Source: Gossypium raimondii (taxonomy: Eukaryota > Streptophyta > Magnoliopsida > Malvales > Malvaceae). Taken from it: a DNA stretch of 64,000 nucleotides. Position 1 is the stretch's first letter. Each line of letters opens with the position of its first letter. The notes beneath the pieces were generated by a model that did no database searches, was not told where the DNA came from, and worked only from the letters and a program-made list of their open reading frames with translations. The position numbers and the translations under genes are program-made. The stretch spans positions 1,116,001 through 1,180,000 of the forward strand of contig NC_068565.1 of the NCBI RefSeq assembly GCF_025698545.1. The letters run 5' to 3'. This document shows, piece after piece, positions 1 through 12,600 of the stretch.

Positions 1-2
1 AA

Positions 3-86
3 AAAATGCCGAAGAATAAACCTGGATGTGACTACAATCTCAACATTCAAGATGCTTATGCTAGTGTTTTGAATGATTTGACATAA
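3..86 (+). CDS. Possible 3' end of an unidentified gene (partial)
   Basis: The window opens inside an open frame that runs 27 codons to a TAA at 84-86. The peptide ends ...DAYASVLNDLT and is not low-complexity, and base composition is more balanced than in the AT-rich DNA that follows. It looks like the last exon of a gene whose body lies left of the window. I do not recognise the protein family. The frame could also be chance, because 27 codons is short. No splice site or upstream context is available to test it. Confidence 0.3.
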   Translation, partial: KMPKNKPGCDYNLNIQDAYASVLNDLT

Positions 87-2536
87 ACTCGAAAAGATTG
101 TTAGAATAGAAGTAGTGGCCCGGGAAGGCTTCCTTCTTGTTTCCTCAATTCCATGTACACATGTTATTGTTAAATGAATCAGGTTCACAATCGATTACTG
201 GCCAAGAATAATGACAATATCCTAAACATATGTGTGAAGTTTTTCACTAAACTAAACATGCATAAAATAATTATTCGTGTATATTTTATATATAAAATAT
301 GTAATGAAAATTTTGTGTTAAATTCTAAATAAACATAAAAACGTAAAATTTATAATTATTTATATATAATTTATTTTATTTTATCACCGCTTTAACAAAA
401 TCATCTTTATCCTATAGTTTGAATGTTTGAAGAATTATATGGTTTTGGTCAAAAAATTTTTTTGTTGAAATATATCAAATATAAAGTTAGAAAAAGTTAT
501 TACAAGATGCCAAATATAATTGATTAAATAAGCTGAAATTTCTATACTTTTCCTTCAATCTATATCTCCATTTATCACAACTCATGCCATTATTGAATGA
601 TATAAAAATTATAAATATATACATATTTATATAAATACTTTTATATTGTATAAGTTGTTAAAATCGGACTGATCGTTCAACTTTTGAATACGTTACTTTT
701 TTTTAAAAATTATTTGATGTATTTTGCTTTAAGACCAAACTACTGAGATAGAGCAGTTCTACTATTTGGTGCCTGAATTTAGTTTCAATATTTAATTTGG
801 TATCAGAATTTTTCTCTCTCATGTAAGTACAGCTTTAATGTTCAATTTGGTATTTAAACTTTATTTTTGTCCTGATTAAGTACCTATATATTTTTTTATT
901 AGAACATAGTGTGTCAAGTATGCATTAGGTCACGTAATGTTGTCTGGTTTACATATCAAAATGAACATTAAAGTTAACTTAAGTACTAACTAAAACAAAA
1001 TAAACCAAATACCAAATAAATCATTTAAGTCAAACTCAAGTATCGAATGATATATTAATAATAAAACGCCAATATCTTAGATTAAAATCTAACTGATTTC
1101 TGATTATCCCATGATAACTCAGTTTTAGATGAGTATTGGCAATAGACTTGTTCAAGTAATTATGTTGGCTTTCAAGTTAATATGGATGCTTATTATAGAC
1201 ACCGAATTTTGTCCGGGTACAAATTACTTGGCATGATTTTAAGTGCCTTAAGTCCTTTTGACTTTGTTTTCTTTAATTGGACTGGATTTTAATTTTGGAC
1301 ATATAGTATTGACATTGGGCTTTTAATTTTTTACAGGCTTGATGGCCCATTTATTTGTTGTTATTATTGGTCTTTATTTTTTTCATTTTGGGTTTATATG
1401 ATGGCTTTTTAATAGCTTGAGAGGAAGGATATAGAGAGGTTATTATTGACAGTCTGGACTTGATCATTGTCAGGCCGAAGGTTCGTTCGAAAAGTAAAAA
1501 ATATGTTTAAAAAATGGGTATAGACAAAAAAAATGAGGTTTGTTTTCTAAACAAGTTAGACATTGGGTAAGCTTTTTCTGCCCGACCCAACCAATTCAAA
1601 TTTGTAAATAAAAAACATGCTGTTGTTTTCACTATTTTGGTGTTGTTTTGTCACTGTTTTATTGTCATTCGCTATTATATTGCTATTATTTTATTGTGAT
1701 TATTTGGATATTATATAACTCTTATTTTATTGTTAATTTTGCTACTATTTTAGAAGCATTTACTTGCTTAGTTCCACCTATATTAGTGTTATTTAAGCCA
1801 TAAATATTCAATGCTTATTTTTAATTTATTTTCAATTTGTTGGAAAACATTTATTTTAATGTTTTTAGTGCATTTGATGTATTATATTTTTTAAATTTGT
1901 TTTTATATAAAAATAAGAATATTAAAAAAATTTAATACTAGTGGGCCAAGTTGGATTCGAATTTTAATATTTTTATCCAAACCGAATTTAAGTAAAATTT
2001 TAAATCTATTTTTCAAACCGAATCGAGCTCAAACCTAAAAATCAAGCCTAAGTAATTGAAAGTCACCATATGTTACTGTTAATTTGCTCACCAACAAGAA
2101 ACGAAGAGAGGATTTGCTTTTCTTAGGCAGTCAATTCAATTTAAGCTTCTTTTTACCTTAAATGAGAAATTACCATTTTAGCCCTTCTGAAAATAAACAA
2201 TTTAGTTTTAAGTATTTTACCCCTCCAACATCCAACTCAACTTTCAGACAATCTGTCCTACCGGAAAGCACCTAGCGAAGATGTGATTGCGTGTGACTCA
2301 GACGGCGTGGTGCAAGCTGGTTGTGCCCCATGCCTTCAACCCTCTCTTTGCCTACACATCTTGTTTTCCATCCGCGTACTATCGAGGACGAGTGTTATGC
2401 TCTTTATTTCTAGGCTGAATAGCTAAACTTTGGACTTGTCTTAGTATGGCCCAATTTTAAGGAAAGTCATGAAGTTTTGTGTTGGTTTTTATTTTATTTT
2501 TCATAGATCAATCAATGAAGTTGCTGGCAATCTCCT
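87..2536. other. Intergenic, repeat-like AT-rich DNA
   Basis: No gene is seen. Stretches near 740-1040 ('tttggtgcctgaatttagt' style) and 1920-2040 resemble common degenerate plant repeat sequence. Nothing has clean ends that allow an element to be defined. Stretch 2240-2440 is more GC-rich than its surroundings but contains no convincing frame. Confidence 0.5.
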
Positions 2537-2756
2537 CCCTTTGTGGGTTCTAGGTTAGCGCGCAGTTGGGCACCGTAACCCGGCTTCCGGTTCATCCCGC
2601 ATCGCCAGTTCTGCATACCAAAAATGACCCACTTAGAGCTCTCGATTCTGTGGCGCGACTCAATCGTCCTACCTATTTAAAGTTTGAGAATAGGTCGAGG
2701 GCGTTGCGCCCCCGATGCCTCTAATCATTGGCTTTACCCGATAGAACTCGCTAAGG

Positions 2757-2800
<44 letters not shown>
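2537..2800 (-). pseudogene. Fragment of nuclear 25S rRNA gene
   Basis: Read on the minus strand, this stretch matches the conserved eukaryotic large-subunit rRNA core that contains GAGTTCTATCGGGTAAAGCC, the AGAGGCATCGGGGGCG stretch, CTCAAACTTTAAATAGGTAG and AACTGGCGATGCGGGATGAA. It covers roughly 280 bases of the 5' half of 25S. About 16 bases are missing near 2668-2671 compared with the usual plant sequence, and there are scattered substitutions. Both ends stop abruptly in AT-rich DNA. It is therefore a dispersed, non-functional rDNA fragment rather than part of a ribosomal array. The match is from memory of the conserved sequence and was not computed. Confidence 0.9.
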
Positions 2801-3790
2801 AACTACATGAATTTACTTCTAAAATACAAAAAAAAAGGTAGCATTATCTATAGATTTGAAGCCCATAATTTTGTCTCCTTGCTCTATGTTAATTATTATA
2901 ATCTCCAAAAGAACTTAAAAAATCAATAAAACAAGAAAAATGGTAGCGAAGTGGGTAGGAATGACAGCTCTATAATAAAATAGAATCAAAGAGAAGATCT
3001 GATCTACCTCACCATATCAGTGGATTAGGTCCTTGTTACTTTTTCAGCTATGTCTATAATTCAACTTATTTTAAGCATTTCATTTGTGGAATCTAATATT
3101 TTTTTGGTAAAAGAGTATTGCTATGTTCGAACACTCGTTAGAGACTCTGTAAAAGTGTAAACCATGTTTAAATTTCCAGTAATTATCTTCACCAAGCAAT
3201 CCGCAAAGATATTTTATTTTCTTGGAATATGTCGGGGTTTAACTTCCCAGTCCTTCACAAGTAAAGTCTATTATTCACTGCGTAACTATTGCTAATAGTA
3301 TCAATCGGAATGGCATTGTCACTTTCTACTTAAACCTGACTCAACCTTTCTTTCTATGCAGTAGAAAGTCTCTCATAGATTACCTTGTCTCGGTTTGAAA
3401 AACTCCTGATTTACCAACTATCATTGCAAAGCCAAGTAACCGGTCTCCAACTTGATTTCGAAACACTCTCCCTATTGCAACATAGGATTTTTTTTAGAAG
3501 AGAAGTCGCCGTCAATGTTAATTATCGGGTCTGTTATATATATACCTTTATTCAAGTTTTTTATTATTATAAAAATGTAAGTTTTTTGTTGTTTGATTTA
3601 CCGAATGTAACGTGTTTTATTAAGTTGTTATAAATATAATATTTCGAATAGGCAATAAACTAAATGTTAATTTTACTCGACTTATAAATATAAATAAAAA
3701 ATATATTTGAAATGTGGTTTGAAAGATATATCAAAGAATTAAAGTTGTTTTTATTTTATTTTGGTTTAAATTATTTTTTATAATTAATTT
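2801..3790. other. Intergenic, no gene seen
   Basis: AT-rich DNA without a supportable gene. The open frames here are short and have no recognisable protein character. Confidence 0.5.
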
Positions 3791-3955
3791 AGTTATAGCT
3801 CAATTTGTATGGGCATTGTTGCCAATGTAGGAGGACGTGGGTTCAAGTACGCTGAACTGAAGCGTATTATCCTCCCGTTTATGGGTTGGGGAGGGATTAT
3901 AGGTAGTTTTATGCACTATGTCGAAAAGAACATATATGATCAGAATCTAAAATAA
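3791..3955 (+). repeat. tRNA-derived SINE-like copy 1
   Basis: A box-like TAGCTCAATTTG lies at 3796-3807, and the B box-like GGTTCAAGTAC begins at 3839, about 32 bases downstream. That is the spacing of an RNA polymerase III internal promoter. The same body (GGAGGACGTGGGTTCAAG, then GAAGCGTATTATCCTCC, then GGTTGGGGAGGGATTATAGG) recurs in six other places in this window. This is the best-preserved copy. Confidence 0.7.
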
Positions 3956-4974
3956 GATTATTCAAATTTATTTATTTTTTACCAAAATAGTAATGCTTTA
4001 AACAATAAAACAAATAAAAAAAACTAGTTTCACTCACCATAGGCATAGCTCTGGAAGAGTGTTCAACTAATTGAACTTATATAAAATAAAATAAAAATGA
4101 TGAAAATTGCAAGTTGTGAAGATGTGGACCTAACATGAATGATGTTGAATGTTGAGGTTAATAAGTAAAGAATGGAGATTGGTGGGAGCCATGGGCCACA
4201 AATGGCAATTTCAAGACAACTAAAATAAAAAGTTACATATGGTGGACTTAAAAGACTTGAGAAAAATTGGATCATGAAAGGAACATTTCACCTTTTTTAT
4301 TCTTGTATTATATTAATTTATATAATGTTTGTATGAAAATTACATCCATAAGGACTGGGCTTTTGCTATGATTTTTATTCCAAATAAAATTTATAACAGG
4401 TTAAATCATTATATGGACCCTTTCCATCACATTATATATGGTTTATTTTGATTTTTTTTTTATCTGAACCTCATATCCAGAACCCTAAATCTCAAACTCC
4501 AAACTCAAACCTTGAACCTCGAACACGATTTGAGGTTTGAGGATTGGAGTTCATGATTCTAGGTTTAAGGTTTTGAATCTGAGATGAAAATCATCAAAAT
4601 TATGTATCAATGAGATGAAGAAAATGACTTAGATGTCGAATGGAAAAAGTATGTATTATTCTCTCAGGAGTCATAATTATCCTACTAAAGACCCTTTTTT
4701 AGGGACCTACCATGACCAAAAGTTTCAATGAAGTTTTTTTGGCAAATTTGATTAAGATTAATAAGACAATAGATTGGGTATGTGGGAAAATAAAAAACCT
4801 AATCGCACGTCCTTTTAACTTAATTATGTATGATTGTACACCTAAACACTTACAGCTTTCAATAAAATATTTATTATAAATTAAAAATCTTTCATTTAAT
4901 TATATTTAAAGTAAACCAAAAACAAGGATAGAGAGGGGGTACAATAATTGAGTAGGGGGGGGGGAGGGGAAGAT
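3956..4974. other. Intergenic, no gene seen
   Basis: AT-rich sequence. At about 4480-4560 a short stretch of 'aaccctaaatctcaaactcc' type repeats its own complement nearby ('gaggtttgaggattggag'), giving a weak inverted repeat. A run of ten G (4955-4964) precedes the G-box motifs. No supportable gene. Confidence 0.4.
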
Positions 4975-5021
4975 CACGTGACACCCTTACCATGTCACGA
5001 GGAGAGAGCAACACGTGTTGA
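4975..5021. promoter_or_regulatory. Paired G-box motifs (CACGTG)
   Basis: Two CACGTG hexamers lie at 4975-4980 and 5012-5017. The second sits in a perfect 12-base palindrome CAACACGTGTTG (5010-5021). G-boxes bind plant bZIP and bHLH factors. A TTTAAATAGG TATA-like string follows at about 5113. No gene begins next to them: the nearest start on the + strand is 2.6 kb downstream at 7669. They may be distal regulatory sites or chance. Confidence 0.3.
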
Positions 5022-5401
5022 TTTTAGTCCATACTCTTGTAAGAAAAGGACAACAATACCCCCCGAAGACAAAATAGGAAAAAAATAAAAATTAATGTTA
5101 AGTGGGACCCGCTTTAAATAGGAAAGTGGAAAATTACAAGATTGGCGTATTGGCTGGGAATTATCGGCTATCAATAGTTGGGTTTCAGATAAGCACGCCA
5201 TCTGTTCCTTTCCTTTTATTTTTATATATTTTTTTTTGGGCGATACCTTGTCATTTTCTCCCCATATCTCGTGATAAAATAAATGACCAATACGTTTCCG
5301 TTTTGAACTACGATAATTAAAACCTACTTTCCAAGAAGGTGGAAACTTATCTTTGATTAATTAATGTTTAGTTTTTTTTTTTAATTTAATATTTAAATTC
5401 A

Positions 5402-5535
5402 TCGATTGAGTGTTAGCTCGATTGACACCTATATTGTTATCAATACGTAAATTTGAGTGCGCTAAAGCACACTATCCTCCTATTTATGGGTTAAGAAGGG
5501 GTTATGGATAGTTTTAAATATTGTGTTAAAAAACT
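5402..5535 (+). repeat. SINE-like copy 2, degraded
   Basis: Contains TTAGCTCGATTGACACC (A-box region), then the family body GCACACTATCCTCCTATTTA and GGGTTAAGAAGGGGTTATGG. Part of the B-box region is lost. It lies head-to-tail opposed to copy 3, with a (TA)n run between them at about 5563-5584. Confidence 0.6.
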
Positions 5536-5584
5536 TTTAATATTTAAATTTTTGTTAGATTATATATATATATATATATATATA

Positions 5585-5752
5585 TTGAATAATCTCATTA
5601 TATATTCTGGTCATATCTGACCTTTTTGACGAAATGCCGCATAATCTCTCCCTAATTCATAAATAGGAGGATAATGCACTTTTACGCATTTGAGCCCACG
5701 TCTTTTGCATTAACACCAATGCCCTTGCCAATCAATCTAATACTCAATTGGC
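5585..5752 (-). repeat. SINE-like copy 3
   Basis: On the minus strand it reads CAATTGAGTATTAGATTGAT, then GTGGGCTCAAATGCG (B-box region), GTGCATTATCCTCCTATTTA and AGGGAGAGATTATG. It is the same family as copy 1, inverted with respect to copy 2. Confidence 0.6.
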
Positions 5753-7560
5753 GTTAAATTACATTTTTTTTAGATGAAAAAGTTGATTAAATTGTTAAAA
5801 ATTTAATTTTATTAATGTGACCATTTATATGTGTTTATATTGCTGATGTTGATAAAAATTTTTGGATTCTTTATTAATTTTTATGAAGTATACATTGATT
5901 ACCATGTGGACTACCACATCATTATTGTTAAATTTTCAACTTTAAAGAAAAATAAATTGACTAACTTTTGAACGTTGAGGTCCAAAATGATCCAAAAAAA
6001 AAAACCCCAAAGTAATAAAAGAATTAAACATTAAGAACTAAATTTGAGATTGTACCTTAATTAATTTATAAAATTATTTTTAAAACATTAAAATTAAGAT
6101 ACTTTCGGACATATATTTTAAAAGTTAAAATATGTTACAAGTCTTTGTGCTCAGAGATATGAAATTTAGTCTCTATATTTTTATTTCAAAAAAATGTCTT
6201 ACTTTCTAATTCTAAATTCAAGTTTGATTGTTAACATCATTAACATTCTTTTTAAATTTATTGGCGTAACACTTTAAAATAAAATACTTTCTGGTAGCCA
6301 AAAATGACATCGTAATTAATATGAATTTAACAAAAAAATTAACGAGATTAACATTTGGGCTTGCAATTTTAAATCGAATAGTAGAGAAACTAAATTCATT
6401 GAAATAAAAGTAAATGATTAACTTCAAAGGTACGAAAAATGCATGGAATTAAACCATATTTTAAATAAATGAATATATCTGGTAGGTCCCTCTATTATAA
6501 GGATTGGACCAATTTAATTACTCTTTTATTAAATGGATCAATTTAGCCTTTATACTTATTAAAATAATCAAATAAGTCCAAATTTGAACCGAGCTCACAC
6601 TCATTGTTTAAAAATGTCATTTATCATTAACATGGTTAATAGTATGAAATCTTTTATTTAGGGTTAAATAATAATAATTTTTATGCCATTTAACCTTCAA
6701 GTGTTAACTCTATTACAATTTAGTCCTATTTTAATTTTTAACGAGACAGTTGATTAAATTAATATATTTATTAGTACAAGGATTAATTTGATAATGTCCT
6801 TATAATAAAAGGACTTGAGAAGTACTTTTACCTATTTAATTAGAATTAATTTCCCAAGAAATTCTCAAACTATGACTTTCTTTCTAATTTGGTCCCTAAA
6901 CTTCAAAATATTTTAATTACATCCTCAAACTATCAAAGTTATATCAATTAGATGATTCCGTTACTAAAATAATTAATTTAATCGCTAAATGACACGTCAA
7001 ATCTTATGTAACATAATTTAAAATGAAAATTAAAAAATGAACGTAGTTAAAATAGATGTAGTGAAAATATTGATTTTAAAGTTCTCAAAGCTATTGCAGA
7101 AGTTTTATCGTTCACGCTTTTTTCTTTTTAGTTTTACTTTAATTTTAGCTTTTACATTTAAAACTTATGCACCAATGTTTTACTTTAAACTTGACATTTT
7201 AAATTATATCATATAAGATTTGATGTGTTATTTAATAGTTCAAATAATGACTTTAATAAAAAAATAACCTAATTGATATAATCTCGATAATTTGGTTAAT
7301 AATTAGAACGTTTTGAAGTTTAGGGACTAATCTAAAATGTGGACCATAGCTTGAGGGTGTTTGGTGCTAGTAACCCGTTTAATTAAGATAAGGTGAGAGA
7401 TAATCAGGTAGTGAACCGCGTGAAGCAGTGTATTTTATTTTTATCGTGATAAAATCTCGTTTGGACATTAGCAATGATAAAAGCCACTTTTTTTCAAAAT
7501 AAAAATAAAAAAATAAAAACCGCTATCCTGTTTTATAAAACCACTTATCCTTTACTCTTC
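5753..7560. other. Intergenic, repeat-like AT-rich DNA
   Basis: Several stretches of the 'ggtccctctattataaggattgg' and 'aaacttcaaaatattttaattacatcc' type read like remnants of inverted-repeat elements (about 6480-6830 and 6880-7340). The second starts 'atttggtccctaaacttcaaa' and ends 'ttttgaagtttagggactaa', which is a recognisable terminal inverted repeat. No gene is seen. Confidence 0.4.
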
Positions 7561-7568
7561 TATAAATA
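7561..7568 (+). promoter_or_regulatory. TATA box of the DUF3774 gene
   Basis: TATAAATA lies 108 bases upstream of the ATG at 7669. It is followed by a C/T-rich leader typical of a plant 5' untranslated region. Confidence 0.6.
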
Positions 7569-7668
7569 AAGACCCCGTTTCATAGCTGCCTTCCTTCATC
7601 CATTTCTTCTTTTTTGGAAACAGCATATAAAAAGCTTATTAAAGGAAAAAAAAAAAAACCCCGATCCA

Positions 7669-7923
7669 ATGAGTTACCTGAACCGGGTTTGGATGGCGAC
7701 GAGCATGGCGATGGTACAAGGTCACGGTGAAAACCAAGGTCAAAACTGGAAATCAGGCATCAAGTTTCTCCAAAGGGGCCAAAGGAGGCTCTCCGACGGA
7801 GAATCTTCGAATCTCCGGCCGATTTCCGGTTCGGATCTAACCGGCGTGGTCGGTATCCGTGACGGCCAAGCCGATGAGTCGATCCGTCGAGTCATGTATC
7901 TTAATTGTTGGGGTCAAGGATGA
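7669..7923 (+). CDS. Wound-responsive family protein (DUF3774)
   Basis: This is a complete intronless gene for 84 aa. The N-terminus MSYLNRVWMATSMA and the C-terminus ADESIRRVMYLNCWGQG are the two conserved blocks of the plant DUF3774/wound-responsive (WIP-like) family, whose members are about 80-100 aa. The family is known from wound- and stress-induced transcripts in land plants, and its biochemical role is not well established. There is a TATA box at 7561 and a polyadenylation-type AATAAA at 8019-8024, about 95 bases past the stop. The middle is basic and Ser/Gly-rich without recognisable catalytic residues. Members often occur in tandem clusters, but here it stands alone. The family call rests on the two end motifs. 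Confidence 0.88.
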   Translation: MSYLNRVWMATSMAMVQGHGENQGQNWKSGIKFLQRGQRRLSDGESSNLRPISGSDLTGVVGIRDGQADESIRRVMYLNCWGQG

Positions 7924-9668
7924 GGATTTTGACTTGTTCTTCGGCTTTTTTTTTTTTTTCGATTTCGCAACCCTAAGAAAACGGAAATTTGGACTGACGG
8001 GTATCTGGGAGAGATGTAAATAAAAAAGAGAGGAGAAATTTTGAGTTTTAGGGTTTTGAGAATCAGTGGAAATTATGAAATCGAATTGGGGAAAAAAGCA
8101 GTGTAATTAATTTTTTTTAAGATCAATTTGTGTAAATATGATTATCTAATTGTCATTTAAATAAGTTTTTAGTGTGTTTGTTTTCAAGATTCAGTCAGTG
8201 TAGGTTAAATCTACTACAATCAGAGAGGGCAGCTTAAGTTAATCGATTTGCATAGTTCATCAATTTCTACTTTAAAAAAATAAAATTCGGAAATTACAAT
8301 TTAAATCGAATATAATCTTTTAAGTTTTAAATAAAAAGTAAATTTAATTTTTTAACTAGTAAATTTAATTATTATCCCACATGAAATAGATCAAATATAT
8401 TATTCAAATGGATTTTTTATTTTTGGGGTAAATTGTTCCTAAAAATAAAGTGATTTAAAAAAAAGAGAACCATGATAATTAAAATGACATATTTGATCAT
8501 TGCAAATTCAGTTTTTTTAAAAAAATTGGAATTGGAAGAAAAGATTAAAAATATTAGAATGATTCAGATTAATCAATTTGAGTATTAGATATTTATTTTT
8601 TAATTAAAAAATTATAATAAAAATTTTAAGATTTTTAGTTTTAAGTATTTTCAGAAAAACAAATTCTAACACCCAAAATAGTTAATCTTAAGAAAAAATC
8701 TAAACTCCTAATACTTACATAACATGAAAAGAAAATTAGATATTGATAGTTTTATTTTAATAAAATAAGATAAATATAAAATTTAAGATTTAAAATAATT
8801 TATTTTAATATAATAACTAAAATCATTTTGATTCTTATAATTTTCATTTTAAAATTCTTACTGAAAATACACTTATCCACGTTTTATGTGTAATTTCTAT
8901 GTAGATCATTGGGCATCAAATTTTATTATATGCAATATATAAATGACATTTACAAATTATTAATAATATTATTACATTTATGATAAATTAATATTGATAT
9001 TTTTATAATTACATTATCTTTTCAATTCATTAATGATTTTAAGTAAAACTAATAATATAAAAATATTATAAAGTTAATATTTACCACCGAGGATGTACAA
9101 ACCAATTATCATATAATTTAATTACATTTGTTAATGTAGATATTAATTTGCTTTACTTTCTCATGAGAACGTGTTAATATTGAAATATCCTTTTCTTTAA
9201 TTCGGATTTTAAAATTGATTTAAAAAATTTAATTATTAATATTATTAGATTTAAATTTTTTATGATTTTATTAATAAAATAAATTTAACATTAATTGTGA
9301 ATTTATATAATTTCATGTTTAATTTATCAAATGAAATCTGAATATAATGTGTCAATTTATGAATAAATATATAATATTATAACATAAGAAAATAGCACGA
9401 AACACTCAAATTTCATGGTCCATATCAAAGTAACAAACATTGGCTGATCACCTTCTCGCCGAAAAAAAAGGGCCATGGGAAGAAATGCAAACGAAGAAAC
9501 CCAGAAATATGGATAAATTGCATGAATAAGCAACCATTCATCGAAACTCAAATGATGCAGGAAGGTAAAAGAAAATTGAGAGAGAACACTCACAAAACTC
9601 TATGAATAGCCGTAACATGAGCTTGCTGCAGATGGATAGGGATGTATCGTTGGACATACATAATCCAA
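7924..9668. other. 3' flank of DUF3774 gene and AT-rich spacer
   Basis: Contains the DUF3774 3' untranslated region to about 8110, then highly AT-rich DNA without a supportable gene. The part nearest 9668 is expected to hold the 3' untranslated region of VPS18, which is read on the minus strand. Confidence 0.5.
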
Positions 9669-12600
9669 TCATACAGGCAAAGAAAAGCTTCTTTGGTTTC
9701 CGAGGTTTTGCGGTTTTATCTCCCACGAAGCGACCTGCTGGGCTTCCTCTGGCATGATGAAAGGCAAAGAGATTTCACGAATCATTAACTCACAACAAAA
9801 TGGGCATTCACTGGCCACTGCATCATCTAATTGTGATCGGAGCTGCCCACAAATCAAACAGAGATCTCAAATTAGACTACTGAGTTTTGTCTACTAAATA
9901 CTAATATGGCAATTTGGAACTTTACACAGGACGGAAGTGATGTACCTTATCGGCAGGGCTGATGCTAGTAATGGCTTCGTTTGTCAAACCGCCATTTGAT
10001 TCCCTTCGAACTTCGCTACCAAGTAAAGTTAGTTGCTTCTGCAAATCCAGAATATATTCCGCCTGCCACAGATGTTTTACTCTTAAAGGATTGCTACCAT
10101 AAATGTCGTAAAAAGTTTACCAAGGCCAAGAAGAAAGAAACTATCCAGAAACTGTGACCTTTCAGCCAAGATGTGGAACATTAGCATATGAGAACTGAAA
10201 GAATGATAGGCAAACAACTTACTTGAGATTCATTGGTGCAACGGGTCACGTGAGCAATCAGGCAGTGGGAATGGAAAGCATGTCCACATGGAAAAACATA
10301 GAAAGGAGCCATTGATCCTACAGCTGTATACCCGCTAGCCATTCTGTAATCCCCGCCAATGGCCAAAATTTTACGCCTACAGACCTGATAATTCAGATGA
10401 AGTTGACTAATCATGGGCCATTCAATTCATAGGTTGAGGAATAGGAGTTTTCTGATAATTTATAACATTGCCAACATTAAAATAAATTAAAAATCAGCTA
10501 AGATATTGTCAATAAAATTGCACCCAAAAATCTGTGCTAGAACTGGATGATAAGGTAAAAGCAAGCAGCCCTCTATATGTGCACATTCTTTTAGAGTTTT
10601 CATATAAGTATGCAGAGTGCCATAGCAGACTGAATCAAGCATGAAAGGTTTAGCTGCATAATCCGTTTAAGATATTGGAATAAATAAATAAAAATTAGGA
10701 TGATCAATTACCCCACAATCCTCATCGCGATCAATCACAACATATCTTTGAGCTAATGCACTAATATCATTTCTAATGTTGTCTGCACCATGTGTTGCAT
10801 CATTCATCTCCTGCTTCAGTTGCTCGATTTGCTTGTTGTAATCGTCCAGTGAGGAGCAAATTGCCTCCTACATACATGCATAAAATAAAATTTGTTAAAC
10901 GGCATTATCTCAAATCTGCTAAATCTTGGGTTTCCTGTGGTGTTATTTCAAATTGAGCCCCTTCACCTACTACCAATCGGTTTTAGGTTGGATGCTTAAC
11001 ATGGTATTAAACCCTGGGTGTTTATGTTGTTCCTACCTAACCTATTGTGAGGTGAGAGAAAGAGGTATTTCTAAATGATAGTATCGTCTCTACAAAGAAA
11101 TAAAGAAAAATCACAAGCCGAAATCCTACCTTGAAGTCATCAATTAAGGCAAAGTCAGGGAAGAATGGCAATATGTCCTCAATCTTTAATAGGCCATCTG
11201 TTTCCTTGAGAAAGGCTATTGCCTTTCTTATATTCTCTCTTTTAGTACCCTTTTCCTGCTCGATGACGTGCTTGGCAACCATTAACCAAAGCTTCTTCCT
11301 CAAGTCTTCATCATCTTCAACCTTGTCAGCTTCAGCCATTGCTAGCTCGGGATCAATCTAGAGAACCAAAAATAGAATAAATACTAATGTGATGTAAAAT
11401 CCGGATAAATTATGTTTGATCAAAGATGCTTCCATTATACATTGTACAGTCAAATGACATGTTTAAGATGAAAATATTTATTTGAAGGCAAATTATATGA
11501 TGATAGTTAAACGTGGGTATCCCATGTCTGTCCCATGCAACATGCCTCGAGAAAATCCCAAAAATATATGCAAAGATGGCCATATTGAATAGTCCACTTA
11601 TGATTATCCTTTATAGTACACGCTCCACACATTTAAAATTGACAGCAAATCATGCTCAACAAACAGGTTACTTAGAATCCTACAATAGAGAAATTTGAGC
11701 TAAGGTTTGCATGTGATCTTTGCATCAGAAAAACCATTTCTAACAGCATGAAGCAGCTTCTAGGTATCACGGATTTAGAGACTTTTACATTCAACTAAAA
11801 ATTTTCCTGAACACAGGTAGACAATTACCTTATTTACCTAAATAACACCAAAAAGAACTTTTCCCACCAAAAAGTTCCCATAGAATGCTTTGTAATTCTC
11901 CATTTTTATAGTAGTAATAATAAATCCATACCCCCCAAAGTCTAAAGACATGAGCAAGTATAAGGTGGAGAGAGAGTGAGATGCCTAACATGTCTTACGT
12001 ATTAATAGGAGCCAATGTCCCTAATTCCCGAATGAATTTTATTAGCATGTGCTATATATTTCTAAATCAAATTCTCAAATTAATGACACAAGTTCCAATA
12101 TAAATGGTATGAGAAAAAAATGTTATCAAGAGGCTCTCAGATGCATTGACAGAAATATTACCTGCAGAGCAAGAGCAACAGCTTCCTCATGCATTGACAT
12201 CATGCTATATATATGAACACAGGCACGCATTCGTTTTTCTTTGAGGCAGAGGCGCAGTGCATACTTAGGATCATAAAAGAAATCAGGCCCATTCTCTTGC
12301 CCTTTTCCAAATTTGCATTGTAGGAAACGTAAAAGGGAACTATCATCTTCCTACATAAAATATAAAAGAAAACCACACTATAATAAAGTCGACAAGGCAA
12401 ACACATATTCTCAACCTAGAATATCCATGATTGTAAAGAAGCATTTAGATGTACAAAATGGAGCAGATTAGACATACTTTGAAATCATTTTATGTTTGAT
12501 CTTTCCACAACCACTTAAAAACTAAAGCTCAAGTAGTTAGATGAGGGTCCAAGAAGATTTTTTATTTACTAACATGCCATCTTATGTACACTCCATTGTA

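Noticed and set aside
2684..2929. 81-codon frame on the + strand
   Set aside because: It runs across the antisense strand of the 25S rRNA fragment, so its protein-like look comes from rRNA sequence.
11131..11361. 76-codon + strand frame
   Set aside because: Antisense shadow of VPS18 exon 19.
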